Of a stretch of DNA of 50,683 bases, positions 8,639 through 16,644 are shown one piece after another. A program made the translations under genes and the position numbers. A model generated the notes under the pieces. It saw only the letters and a list, made by a program, of their open reading frames with translations, had not been told where the DNA came from and searched no databases. Numbering within the stretch: position 1 is the first letter of the stretch; each line of letters begins with the position of its first letter. Origin of the DNA: an uncultured Pirellula sp. (GTDB lineage: Bacteria; Planctomycetota; Planctomycetia; Pirellulales; Pirellulaceae); assembly GCA_903858115.1 (NCBI GenBank), contig CAIOHR010000156.1, positions 1 to 50,683 of the forward strand. The letters are read 5' to 3'.

Positions 8639-9024
8639 AGTCGGCTCACCCTCAAAACGTCAAGCGAACATCGCGGCGGCAATATGTTGGATTTGTAGCT
8701 GAAAATCTGTTTCAATAACGACGCGACATCATTGTGATGTGGGTCTTTCTAAATAATAACTTGATGAGAGAGAAACTCCACCAAGAGATTGCCTGAAGGA
8801 AGCTTTCTGCTTCAAACACGACCGATCGCGAGAATCTTGCGAATTGTATCGATAGATTCCCAGGTAGCCAGCACTGCGCCGACCGTTGGTTCGTGAGTAT
8901 TTGCCGGGATACGAGGTGTACGGCACCTGGAATGCGCCTACTATTTTGACTATTGCCGGCTGCATCCAATGGCCATTGCTTCGCCATGCGAAGCTATGCA
9001 AATCGCATTCCAATAACCTGTCAC
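8639..9024. other. Intergenic region containing dispersed repeat copy B
   Basis: Lies between the exosortase and the upstream PEP-CTERM gene, both on the minus strand. The frames of 91 and 143 codons here overlap the repeat and the 3' part of the PEP-CTERM gene and show no protein features. The promoter of the exosortase-TPR operon should be here, but I see no clear consensus. Confidence 0.5.
8915..8967 (+). repeat. Dispersed palindromic repeat, copy B
   Basis: Starts GGTGTACGGCACCTGGAATG, continues CGCCTACTATTTTGACTATT and ends GCCGGCTGCATCC. It matches copy A in the same orientation and the reverse complement of copy C. The tail GGCTGCATCC is shared with copy A, whereas C and D end in GGCGGTGTC, so two tail variants exist. 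Confidence 0.7.
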
Positions 9025-9768
9025 CTAGGCCTTGCGAAATCGAGACCGAATTCGATTTGCTCCGGCCAAGGTCAGGCCCAGTACAAATATCGTCAAGCTC
9101 GCCGGTTCTGGAGCGTAATACAATTGATCCTGCTTCCTGTACGATTGGAGCGCTGCCCAAGTAGACGAATCAAGTGGATTGAACGCGTTGAGCAACGCAT
9201 CGGGAGTGTTGATGGCGAACAGGTTGAGTACAAGAACGGGATAACTTCGGGGCGGGTTCGCAGCCACTTGTGCGGTCGCGGAATTTATGAGCGATTGCGC
9301 TAGAATATCGTTCCCAGTGCCAGTAAGATTCCTCTCGCCCTCAATCGCCCAGATGGCCTTCTGTAGCGCATCCGCAGAGTCTGCATTTCCGTACTGGTAT
9401 CCCGAAACGAAGCTCGAAAGTGTGCCTTGCATGTAGCTGTCGTACAAAAACTTCGTCGTGCTATCCAAAGGGTCGGCGGTCGGAGGGGTCATGCCATTGA
9501 AAAAGGACGAGCCAGTTACAGCACCAACCTTGAGCGATTCTCCAAGCACGAAGAATTCACTCGATTCAAGACAAAAAGTCTTTGCGATGAACTCCCATCC
9601 TCCTGAGACCTGCTTCCAGATAGAAAATTCCCCACCATTGGAGTTGGTTCCTTGAACCGCACCGTTTCCGCGGTCCAGCCTAATGATGTCCCCTTTGGAC
9701 AACGAACCAGCAAAACAGGAGTTCGCAACTAAACTCAGAGTGAGGGCGAGCAAACAAATGAATCTCAT
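9025..9768 (-). CDS. PEP-CTERM sorting-domain secreted protein
   Basis: A 247-residue exported protein. It has an N-terminal signal peptide (ICLLALTLSLVANSCFA), a body of about 190 residues and a C-terminal PEP-CTERM signal: APEPASLTIF, a hydrophobic segment (VLGLTLAGA) and the basic tail RIRSRFRKA. The middle resembles the thioester/Cys-Gln adhesin-like proteins seen with PEP-CTERM tails (DSADALQKAIWAIEGE, and an early FCLESSEFF), but I cannot confirm the fold. It should be exported by Sec, then cut near the PEP motif by the exosortase encoded immediately downstream on the same strand. The ATG at 9768 is the obvious start because it begins the signal peptide. It has its own intergenic region on both sides, so it is probably transcribed independently. 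Confidence 0.85.
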   Translation of the reverse strand: MRFICLLALTLSLVANSCFAGSLSKGDIIRLDRGNGAVQGTNSNGGEFSIWKQVSGGWEFIAKTFCLESSEFFVLGESLKVGAVTGSSFFNGMTPPTADPLDSTTKFLYDSYMQGTLSSFVSGYQYGNADSADALQKAIWAIEGERNLTGTGNDILAQSLINSATAQVAANPPRSYPVLVLNLFAINTPDALLNAFNPLDSSTWAALQSYRKQDQLYYAPEPASLTIFVLGLTLAGANRIRSRFRKA

Positions 9769-9863
9769 TGAGCGACAACCTGTAGGTAAAATAAGAGATT
9801 TACAATTCCGACTCTGATTACAATAGTTCGACTCTAATACGAGTCTATCCTAGCCTAACTAGT

Positions 9864-9884
9864 AGGATGGATGTACACCATCCT
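9864..9884. repeat. Hairpin AGGATGG/CCATCCT
   Basis: A perfect 7-bp stem (9864-9870 with 9878-9884) around a 7-nt loop in the region upstream of the divergent PEP-CTERM gene. It could be a regulatory or terminator-like structure; no T run follows. Confidence 0.45.
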
Positions 9885-9891
9885 TCCGTAA

Positions 9892-9910
9892 CAAAATTTT
9901 TAAAATTTTG
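9892..9910. repeat. AT-rich palindrome
   Basis: CAAAATTTT (9892-9900), one T, then AAAATTTTG (9902-9910), a perfect 9-bp inverted repeat with a single central base. It could be an operator, or a decayed repeat end. Confidence 0.4.
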
Positions 9911-9982
9911 CTGGCGAATTCGCTCGGCGACCTAACTCCTTCAGAATGCCATCCAGGGGTCTCAGAAAAACTCTGCTAAACA

Positions 9983-10153
9983 TCATTCGCGGAGGTTCGG
10001 CTTGAAAATGCTGGGGGGTAGCACCGATGCGAAATAGAGGAAAAACGGGCGTTCACTGTTCTCCTCGGTAAAACGCAACGCCTTGGTCACTAGCGTTTCG
10101 CTAACCTGGTCTTCGAAGCGCGGCTGGGCGAGGACCTTCTGGGAAAGACGCAT
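9983..10153 (-). pseudogene. Sulfatase gene fragment
   Basis: On the minus strand this 56-codon stretch includes TKALRFTEENSERPFFLYF, which matches the segment of arylsulfatases that reads roughly A-x-x-F-I-E-E-N-x-x-x-P-F-F-L-Y. The frame is open slightly further upstream (to about 10230) but has no start with a ribosome binding site, and it stops at 9983, far short of a normal sulfatase of 450-600 residues. The catalytic CxPSR region is absent. It is therefore the remnant of a larger gene. The neighbouring + gene at 10268 encodes a SUMF1-fold protein, a family that includes the enzyme activating sulfatases. Confidence 0.55.
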
Positions 10154-10267
10154 GGTTGTGATTTTGTCATAACGCCCCCTATGGCATCGGATATACTGTA
10201 TTATGAGGGACTTTCTTCACCTTAGGATTTTCAATGGCTTTTCGATTCCCGTAGGTCTGAAAACTAG

Positions 10268-11191
10268 ATGATTAGATTTGCCTGTTTTCTAATCGCCGTT
10301 TTTGCAACCCTGCCGGCTATGCGCGCCGATGAGGAGTGGGTAACGGTTGGTTCGCCTGGCAATCGTGCGGATACTAATCGCGTGGATACTACGGGCTTGG
10401 GGGCGGTTGCTTACGAATTTCAGATCATGAAGTATGAGGTAACGGTTCGCCAGTATGCAGCGTTTTTAAACTGCGTCGCTGTGCAATCGGATCCACATCA
10501 GCTTTGGCTTCCAGCGATGGGTGAGCATGTCGTCACGGATTTGGGACAGGGTGGGATTCGGAAAGATGTTCCGCAATGCATCCTGCGAGAGGGTGGCCCT
10601 GGTGCTTGGAGTTATCGACCGGTCGTGGATCGTGAAGAAGGCCCCGTGTTCTGTGTCTCGTTTTTTAGCGCATTGCGTTATGCGAACTGGCTTCAAAATG
10701 GTGGCCGAAACGGTGACACCGAATCCGGTGCTTACGATCTCTCGCAGGGAGCGAAAGTGACGCGATCCGCTTCGGCAAAGATCTGGCTGCCAAACGAGGA
10801 TGAATGGTATAAGGCTGCTTATTACCAACCCGAGAACTGTGGCGGACCGACGGGAGGGTATTGGCGATTTCCGTTTGCCTCCAATGATATACCGGTAAGT
10901 TCGGAGCCCGGGTCGGAGGAAAAATTGGCAGCTTGTTTTTCCCGGAAGTTCAGCGGCATGGTAACGGTTGGCTCCTATCCCAATGCCAAGAGTCCGTGTG
11001 GTGCTCTCGACATGGGAGGAAACGTTTGGGAATGGACCGAGACCGTCGTATTCGATTGGAAGCGTGCGATGCGTGGTGGTTCAGCGGCCCACCTTTTGGA
11101 AAAGATGCGATCAGACGTTCGATCCAATGCCAGTCCCGACCGCTGGTACCCCGATACTGGTTTTCGTTTAGCGAGGAGAATGGGAGATTGA
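10268..11191 (+). CDS. Exported SUMF1/FGE-fold protein lacking the catalytic cysteines
   Basis: A 307-residue protein with a signal peptide (FACFLIAVFATLPAMRA) followed by a formylglycine-generating-enzyme-like (SUMF1) domain. Visible landmarks are FQIMKYEVTVRQYAAFLN, FFSALRYANWLQ, IWLPNEDEWYKAAYY, GALDMGGNVWEW and RGGSAAH...DTGFRLAR. Genuine FGEs carry two catalytic cysteines between the GGS motif and GFR; here that segment (MRSDVRSNASPDRW) has no cysteine. It is therefore unlikely to make formylglycine and may be a binding or structural variant. Similar SUMF1 domains in planctomycetes often carry a PEP-CTERM tail, which this one lacks. It is the first gene of a tight + operon: the next start overlaps its stop codon (TTGA). 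The ATG at 10268 starts the signal peptide. Confidence 0.85.
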   Translation: MIRFACFLIAVFATLPAMRADEEWVTVGSPGNRADTNRVDTTGLGAVAYEFQIMKYEVTVRQYAAFLNCVAVQSDPHQLWLPAMGEHVVTDLGQGGIRKDVPQCILREGGPGAWSYRPVVDREEGPVFCVSFFSALRYANWLQNGGRNGDTESGAYDLSQGAKVTRSASAKIWLPNEDEWYKAAYYQPENCGGPTGGYWRFPFASNDIPVSSEPGSEEKLAACFSRKFSGMVTVGSYPNAKSPCGALDMGGNVWEWTETVVFDWKRAMRGGSAAHLLEKMRSDVRSNASPDRWYPDTGFRLARRMGD

Positions 11192-13716
11192 AGATCTCAA
11201 GCATAGAGAAATTTTTTTTCCTGGCTCGACTGCTTTCCGCGGTGGCAATCGCTTTCCTTTCGAGCAATCTACGCAGTGAAGATTCGACGCAAAGCGAGAA
11301 CGCTTTCTTAATCGCAAATTGCGCCGATTGCCATTCTTCGGATAGCAGGGAGGGTGGCTTCGATATCGGTGAGATCCATTGGCCTATCCATGATCCCAAG
11401 GAGATCTCGCGATGGATCAAGGTGCTCGATAAAGTCGCGTTGGCAAAAATGCCTCCCCGAGATGCGAAACAACCCTCCGATTCCTCGCGTTCTGGTTTTA
11501 TCGATTCTGTTCGGACGAAATTGCACGATTATCAACTGAATCGGCAGTCCATCGAAGGGCGGGTTGTATTGCGCAGACTCAACCGTCACGAGTATGCGAA
11601 CACACTTCGTGATCTATTGGGTGTGAGCACGCCTATTGAAGAACAGTTGCCGGAGGAGGGACGGGCGGATGGATTCGAGAATGTCGGGAATGCACTGAAC
11701 CTGTCGGTGGCACACCTGGATCGCTATTTGCTCGCGGCCGACCAAGCTCTGAACGAAGCCACGGTTTCAACTCGCAAGCCTCCTACGATCAAAATTCGGA
11801 CTGATTACGAAGAAACGTGGCATGATTACAACCACGGATTTCAAAACCTCCAATGGGCGAATGCTGAGGACGGAAAATTGGCGATCCGTTGGACAGGCTC
11901 GGCGTCCAATGGCACATTGCGAGCTTGGCATCCACCTGTCCCCGACCATCGCTATCGTTTTCGTTTTCGCGCGCGTGCCATGATGCAGCGAACCGTAACC
12001 GATACAAAAGGTGCCAAGTCGAAGGAATTTTTTCACGACCGTCACATCATTGCCAAAGTGAGTACGGCATCGCTGTTGAAAGATGGATCAGGATTTGAGG
12101 ATGCCTACTTTGAATTAAGTCCCGACGGCTATCGTGAGTTTGTATACGAAACTCGCGTGCCCGAGGGGCATTCCTTTTCGCTGGTGCCTTATCGTTTAGT
12201 CCCTGTTGCTGGCGACGATCGATTGATGTCGGACGAAATGTTGGCCGTTGTGGATTGGATCGAGATTGAAGGGCCAATATATGATGGAGAATGGCCACCC
12301 GCCGGGCATCGTTTGCTGTATGGCGATCTTCCCATGGAGCCTCAAGATCCAGCCTTCATGGATAGCGGGTTGCGAGTCGTCTCAGCCACCCCCGAGCCGG
12401 ACGCGCGTCGTCTGATTGCGAATTTCCTTTGCCGTGCTTTCCGTCGCCCGGTGGAAAATTCCGAGCTGGAAATGTATTTAGAATTGTTCCGTGAGCAGAT
12501 GAGACTGGGGCGTCCGTTTGATGCAGCCTTACGAGCGGCGTACAAGATGGCTCTCACCTCGCCGCAGTTTTTATTTCTGGACGAATCGCCCGGAAAGTTG
12601 AATGACTACGCACTTGCTACCCGGCTAAGTTATGGTCTTTGGAGTAGTTTGCCGGATTCGGAGTTGATGCAAAGAGCGGCGACGGGGAGTCTTACCCATC
12701 CTGACGTGCTTCGTGATCAAACCGAACGGCTATTGACCTCGCCTCTTTCGCGACGATTCACTGAACAATTTTTGGGTGGTTGGCTCAATTTACGCGACAT
12801 CGACTTCACTCAGCCGGATACAAAGCTCTATCCTGAATTCGACAGTTATCTTCAGTTCAGCATGTTGGCCGAGTCCGAGCATTACTTCGCCGAATTGGTT
12901 CGACAGAATCTCGGGATCAGCCACGTAGTCCATAGCGACTTTGCGATACTCAATAAACGCTTGGCGGAACATTATGAATTGGAGGGAGTTTTTGAGAGTG
13001 CGGAAAGATCGCCAGAGACGGATCACGATTTCCCGCCTGAGCAATCGAGACTTGTGAAAGTCAGTCTCCCTGCGGAATCGAATCGCGGTGGCTTCATGAC
13101 CCAAGGTGCGATACTCAAAGTCAGTGCCAATGGAACGACGACATCGCCAGTCGTGCGCGGGGCTTACGTCCTCGACCGAATCCTGGGGACGCCACCTGAT
13201 CCTCCGCCGAGCAATGTACCATCTGTCGAACCCGACATCCGAGGCGCAACCACGATTCGTGAACAACTTTCGAAGCATCGCGATCTGCCCGCTTGTGCGG
13301 AATGTCATGCCCAATTGGATCCACCAGGTTTCGCTTTGGAAAACTATGATGTCGCGGGCCGGTGGCGGATCAATTATCGCGTCATTCCGACGAGCGCCAG
13401 CGATAAAGTTGTTAAGATTCCCGGTAGCAACGTTCGGCTATACACTCAAGGTCCTGCCGTCGAGGCATATTACTCGCTCGAGAATGGTCGATCCTTTGCG
13501 GACATTCGCGAATTCAAACAGATCCTGCTCGAGGATAAAAAACAATTGGCACGGTGCTTCGTTGGTAAACTGATGACCTACCTGACTGGCGCTACACCCG
13601 ATTTCGCCGATCGTGAAATCATTGAACAGATTGTATCCGCAGCGGCCTCTAGCGATTATGGAATTCGCGACTTGATCCATGGAGTGATTCAAAGTCGAGT
13701 GTTCACGCATAAGTAG
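11188..13716 (+). CDS. DUF1587/1592/1588/1585 exported c-type cytochrome
   Basis: Large exported protein typical of planctomycetes. I place the start at the TTG at 11188 (842 residues): it overlaps the previous stop as TTGA, GGAG lies just upstream and it is followed by a signal peptide (FFFLARLLSAVAIAFLSSN). The frame continues upstream to 10933, but that would run through the previous gene. Domains in order: haem-c motif NCADCH (Cys45, Cys48, His49); DUF1587 (VVLRRLNRHEYANTLRDLLGV); a carbohydrate-binding-like insertion; DUF1595 (LIANFLCRAFRRPVENSEL); DUF1592 (YKMALTSPQFLFL); DUF1588 (VVRGAYVLDRILGTPPDPPP, then a CAECH haem-like motif); DUF1585 (LARCFVGKLMTYLTGATP). The family's substrate is unknown. 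The DUF1552 gene follows after 29 nt, as it usually does in this phylum. Confidence 0.9.
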   Translation: MKISSIEKFFFLARLLSAVAIAFLSSNLRSEDSTQSENAFLIANCADCHSSDSREGGFDIGEIHWPIHDPKEISRWIKVLDKVALAKMPPRDAKQPSDSSRSGFIDSVRTKLHDYQLNRQSIEGRVVLRRLNRHEYANTLRDLLGVSTPIEEQLPEEGRADGFENVGNALNLSVAHLDRYLLAADQALNEATVSTRKPPTIKIRTDYEETWHDYNHGFQNLQWANAEDGKLAIRWTGSASNGTLRAWHPPVPDHRYRFRFRARAMMQRTVTDTKGAKSKEFFHDRHIIAKVSTASLLKDGSGFEDAYFELSPDGYREFVYETRVPEGHSFSLVPYRLVPVAGDDRLMSDEMLAVVDWIEIEGPIYDGEWPPAGHRLLYGDLPMEPQDPAFMDSGLRVVSATPEPDARRLIANFLCRAFRRPVENSELEMYLELFREQMRLGRPFDAALRAAYKMALTSPQFLFLDESPGKLNDYALATRLSYGLWSSLPDSELMQRAATGSLTHPDVLRDQTERLLTSPLSRRFTEQFLGGWLNLRDIDFTQPDTKLYPEFDSYLQFSMLAESEHYFAELVRQNLGISHVVHSDFAILNKRLAEHYELEGVFESAERSPETDHDFPPEQSRLVKVSLPAESNRGGFMTQGAILKVSANGTTTSPVVRGAYVLDRILGTPPDPPPSNVPSVEPDIRGATTIREQLSKHRDLPACAECHAQLDPPGFALENYDVAGRWRINYRVIPTSASDKVVKIPGSNVRLYTQGPAVEAYYSLENGRSFADIREFKQILLEDKKQLARCFVGKLMTYLTGATPDFADREIIEQIVSAAASSDYGIRDLIHGVIQSRVFTHK

Positions 13717-13745
13717 CCCATCCCTCCCCAAAGTGAAAAGACACA

Positions 13746-15011
13746 ATGAACTCAGTAAAGAAATGTCACTTGTCACGACGCGCTGTCTTAAGAGCTGGGG
13801 GTGTTGCGATGGCGTTGCCCTGGCTTGACTCGATGCAACCCGCTTTGTCAGCTGAGACGAAGCAGCCCAAGCGATTCGTCGGTGTGCTGAATTATTTTAG
13901 TTTTCATACACCGTTTCTCTTCCCCAAAGATTCTGGTTACGACTACCAGTTGTCGCCCTATTTGGAATTATTGCGGGATCATAAACAAGATTTTACGATC
14001 CTATCGGGACTCAATCATCCCGACGTACGGGACGGACATGCCTCGGATAAATCGTTTTTTACGGGGGCACCTCATCCAGGATCACCGACGTTTCGCAATA
14101 CGATCTCCATCGACCAACTTGCTGCGGAAGCCATAGGTCACGAGACTCGTTACTCGTCGCTCAACTTCTCGACCAGTGCTTCCTATAGTTGTAGCTACAC
14201 GCGAAATGGAGTTGCACTCCCACCGGAAATCAGTCCGGCACGAGCTTTTGCAAAGCTCTTTATCAGCGGGATGCCTGCTCAAGTTGCTGACGAGGTAATG
14301 CGTGTAAAAGAAGGGCGATCGATTCTGGACCGAGTCGCTTCCGAGGCAAAACGACTGGAGCGCAAAGTGGGACCTACCGATCGAGTGAAACTGGATCAGT
14401 ACTACTCGAGTGTTCGCGATTTGGAGAAACGCATGATCCAAGCGGAACACTATGCGAGCCAGCCCAAGCCGTCGATTGGTACTCAACCCCTCGAGGACCC
14501 AGCCCCTGGCGAAGATATTGTACGATTCGGACTGCTGCTGGAAGTGGCCCGCTTAGCAATGCAGGTGGATCTGACGCGAATCGCTACTCTTTACTACGTT
14601 GGGAGCAGCAAGTCACCTTCGAAGCCAGGCGCGAGTTTCGCGTACCACGACCTCAGTCATCATGGTCAGGACTCGGAGAAGATAGACCAACTCGCGATCC
14701 TCGAACGCGACCTCTTGCAGCAATGGGGGATTTTTCTATCCCAGATGAAAGAGACCGGAGAGGGCAACTCACGTTTGCTCGACCATACATTTGCCGTCCT
14801 TGGTGCAGGAATGGGAAATGCGTCGAGCCACGATGCGACCGATCTTCCGTTGCTTGTATCCGGAAGTAAGTTCCGGCATGGACAACATTTGGCTCACAAT
14901 CCCAAGAACTCACCACCACTCTGCAATCTGTGGGTGAATGCGCTTCAGCATCTCGGCCTCGAGATGGAGGAATTCGGGAGTAGCACCGGCACTCTTTCGG
15001 GCTTGTCGTAG
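13746..15011 (+). CDS. Tat-exported DUF1552 protein
   Basis: A 421-residue DUF1552 protein, the usual partner of DUF1592-type cytochromes in Planctomycetes and related phyla. The N-terminus has a twin-arginine signal (SRRAVLRAGG, then VAMALPWL) with cleavage near ALSAE. The remainder shows family hallmarks such as GVLNYFSFHTPFLFP, TILSGLNHPDV, SSLNFSTSASYSCSYTRNG and AVLGAGMGNASSHDATDLP. Tat export implies folding or cofactor loading in the cytoplasm. Its fold is related to alkaline-phosphatase-like/DUF1501 proteins, but no activity has been assigned. It is the last gene of the 10268-15011 operon. A small hairpin at 15013-15028 follows the stop. Confidence 0.9.
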   Translation: MNSVKKCHLSRRAVLRAGGVAMALPWLDSMQPALSAETKQPKRFVGVLNYFSFHTPFLFPKDSGYDYQLSPYLELLRDHKQDFTILSGLNHPDVRDGHASDKSFFTGAPHPGSPTFRNTISIDQLAAEAIGHETRYSSLNFSTSASYSCSYTRNGVALPPEISPARAFAKLFISGMPAQVADEVMRVKEGRSILDRVASEAKRLERKVGPTDRVKLDQYYSSVRDLEKRMIQAEHYASQPKPSIGTQPLEDPAPGEDIVRFGLLLEVARLAMQVDLTRIATLYYVGSSKSPSKPGASFAYHDLSHHGQDSEKIDQLAILERDLLQQWGIFLSQMKETGEGNSRLLDHTFAVLGAGMGNASSHDATDLPLLVSGSKFRHGQHLAHNPKNSPPLCNLWVNALQHLGLEMEEFGSSTGTLSGLS

Positions 15012-15012
15012 T

Positions 15013-15028
15013 CTCCATCCTGATGGAG
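15013..15028 (+). terminator. Hairpin after the DUF1552 operon
   Basis: CTCCAT and ATGGAG pair around CCTG one nucleotide after the stop codon. No T run follows, so it is a weak terminator or mRNA 3'-end stabiliser at best. It also lies just before the convergent gene at 15047. Confidence 0.35.
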
Positions 15029-15046
15029 CGAAGGATGGCAACATGG

Positions 15047-15313
15047 CTATCGCACTCGTCGAGTGGTTAGCACATCCCATGCGTACCATTCTGCGTAGAG
15101 AAGGACGATCGGAAAAATGAACAAACTGAATTGGATAACCTGGTCCATTCCCAAAACATCAGGTAGCTTCGACTCGATACCCTTGGAAAAGGCAAAAACC
15201 ATTCCCGTGTTGACAGCGAACAAGAGCGAGCTAACCACGCAAACCCAGAGTACGTAGAGACTCAGTTTCCAGATGGCGCGCGACTCTTGACCGGGAGTGG
15301 ATTCGGAAACCAT
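15047..15313 (-). CDS. Small two-helix membrane protein
   Basis: An 88-residue protein with two hydrophobic segments (LSLYVLWVCVVSSLLFAV at about 17-34 and FSLFIFPIVLLYAEWY at about 62-77), a polar N-terminus and an Arg-rich C-terminus. I do not recognise the family. It lies alone on the minus strand between two + genes, converging with the DUF1552 gene. No clear Shine-Dalgarno sequence precedes the ATG. The clean membrane topology and lack of competing frames argue that it is real. Confidence 0.55.
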   Translation of the reverse strand: MVSESTPGQESRAIWKLSLYVLWVCVVSSLLFAVNTGMVFAFSKGIESKLPDVLGMDQVIQFSLFIFPIVLLYAEWYAWDVLTTRRVR

Positions 15314-15623
15314 GGGTGGACAGGAACTTTCGATGACTGGCGTATGTTGGAATATGCATTATTGTAGGGTCGTGTTGTTTGGCGGAATAGCACGGGGGGA
15401 CGGAATAAAGTTCCAAACTCGCCACACGTTCCGAAGGGTGAAAATATCTGTTTAGTCCCCACCTGCCGGAACGGCATACGTTAAAATGGGGCCCCACCCT
15501 AACTGACCCCTTCTTTGGGTTCTGATTGCGATTGCGACGTTCCGCTCAATGTTGGAGCCTGGAAGCTCAGTAATGGATGTGATTCGTTTGGATCTAGGAA
15601 CTTTCATTTCGAGCGAGAACAAA
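15314..15623. other. Divergent intergenic region
   Basis: Lies between the small membrane protein (-) and the DUF3500 gene (+). It should contain promoters for both. I see GC-rich short inverted segments near 15450-15500 but no strong promoter consensus and no extra gene. Confidence 0.4.
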
Positions 15624-16571
15624 ATGACCTCTCAACCTATCGGACGACGCAGATTCCTCGGTACCACCACGGCACTCGGAGCACTTGGGGTGGTAGGTAG
15701 TCTTCCATCAGTGCATGGCTCCACCAGCTTGAAAAGCACGGCGGAATCCGTCATTGGTGAACTTTACGAATCGCTTTCTGAAACGCAACGAGCCGAGGTT
15801 TGCAAAACCTTTGCAGATCCGCTGCGACAAAAAGTGAATGCGAATTGGCATGTGGTGAAGCCAATCGTGGGATCGAATTTTTACTCAAAATCGCAGCGAT
15901 CGATGGCGCATGAGATCGTCAAGAATTTGACCTCGCCAAGCGGATTCGAATTACTGTCCAAGCAAATGGAAGACGACGATGGAGGACTAGATGCCTACAG
16001 CATTGCATGGTTTGGTAAACCAGGCGACGCGCAGTTTGAATGGATGCTTACCGGCAGACACCTCACCTTGAGAGCAGATGGAAACACTCAGAAAAAGGTT
16101 GTCTTCGGTGGTCCCATTGTTTACGGGCATGGAGAAGAGTCCGCCCCCGAGGACAATTTGTTCTACTTCCAAACGGTAAAGGTCAACAAGGTTTTCGAAT
16201 CGTTTAGCAGTGAGCAAAGAGCAAAGGCGCTATTGCAAAGTTCGATTCCAGCGGAGTCCAATGTAAAGGTACAGACAAAGGACTCCTACGAAGGACTGTC
16301 GGTCGGTGCGATGAACGAAGAACAACTGAAGTTAGTGAACGAAGCATTGACTTCGATTCTCGGCGTTTATCGTGAAGAAGACACCAAGGAAGCCAAAGAA
16401 TTGTTGGAGGAAGTCGGCGGTTTAAAGTCCTTGTATCTCCAGTACTTCGCCAAGGACGACATGAAGTCGGATAGCATTTGGGACATGTGGCGCATCGTCG
16501 GAAAGAATACATGTATTCATTTCCGAGGAGCTCCACACGTTCACGCGTTCATCCACATTCAAAATGCCTAG
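15624..16571 (+). CDS. Tat-exported DUF3500 family protein
   Basis: Starting at the ATG at 15624 (315 residues), the protein opens with a twin-arginine signal (GRRRFLGTTTALGALGVVG). The frame extends to an ATG at 15549, which would put 25 unusual residues before the Tat motif, so I prefer 15624. The body fits DUF3500: LSETQRAEVCKTFADPLRQ, LDAYSIAWFGKPG, FEWMLTGRHLTLRADGN, KVVFGGPIVYGHG and, near the end, FRGAPHVHAFIHI. The family is found in exported proteins of many bacteria; its activity is unknown, though conserved His residues suggest metal binding. It stands between a divergent small gene and a downstream exported gene with a 73-nt gap, so co-transcription with 16645 is possible. Confidence 0.75.
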   Translation: MTSQPIGRRRFLGTTTALGALGVVGSLPSVHGSTSLKSTAESVIGELYESLSETQRAEVCKTFADPLRQKVNANWHVVKPIVGSNFYSKSQRSMAHEIVKNLTSPSGFELLSKQMEDDDGGLDAYSIAWFGKPGDAQFEWMLTGRHLTLRADGNTQKKVVFGGPIVYGHGEESAPEDNLFYFQTVKVNKVFESFSSEQRAKALLQSSIPAESNVKVQTKDSYEGLSVGAMNEEQLKLVNEALTSILGVYREEDTKEAKELLEEVGGLKSLYLQYFAKDDMKSDSIWDMWRIVGKNTCIHFRGAPHVHAFIHIQNA

Positions 16572-16644
16572 CCATCAATAGTGGCGTGAATCATGCTAAG
16601 CATTTTTTCTGCCGCTTGAATCGAATATTCGAGGGAGACGGATA

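Larger units (their letters stand above)
9769..10267. other. Intergenic region with hairpins and a sulfatase remnant
   Basis: Contains two perfect small palindromes (9864-9884 and 9892-9910) upstream of the PEP-CTERM gene and a sulfatase-like gene fragment on the minus strand (9983-10153). The rightmost ~110 nt should include the promoter of the + operon starting at 10268, but I see no clear consensus promoter. Confidence 0.5.

Noticed and set aside
12790..13314. 174-codon minus frame inside the DUF1592 gene
   Set aside because: Antisense shadow of a conserved domain region.
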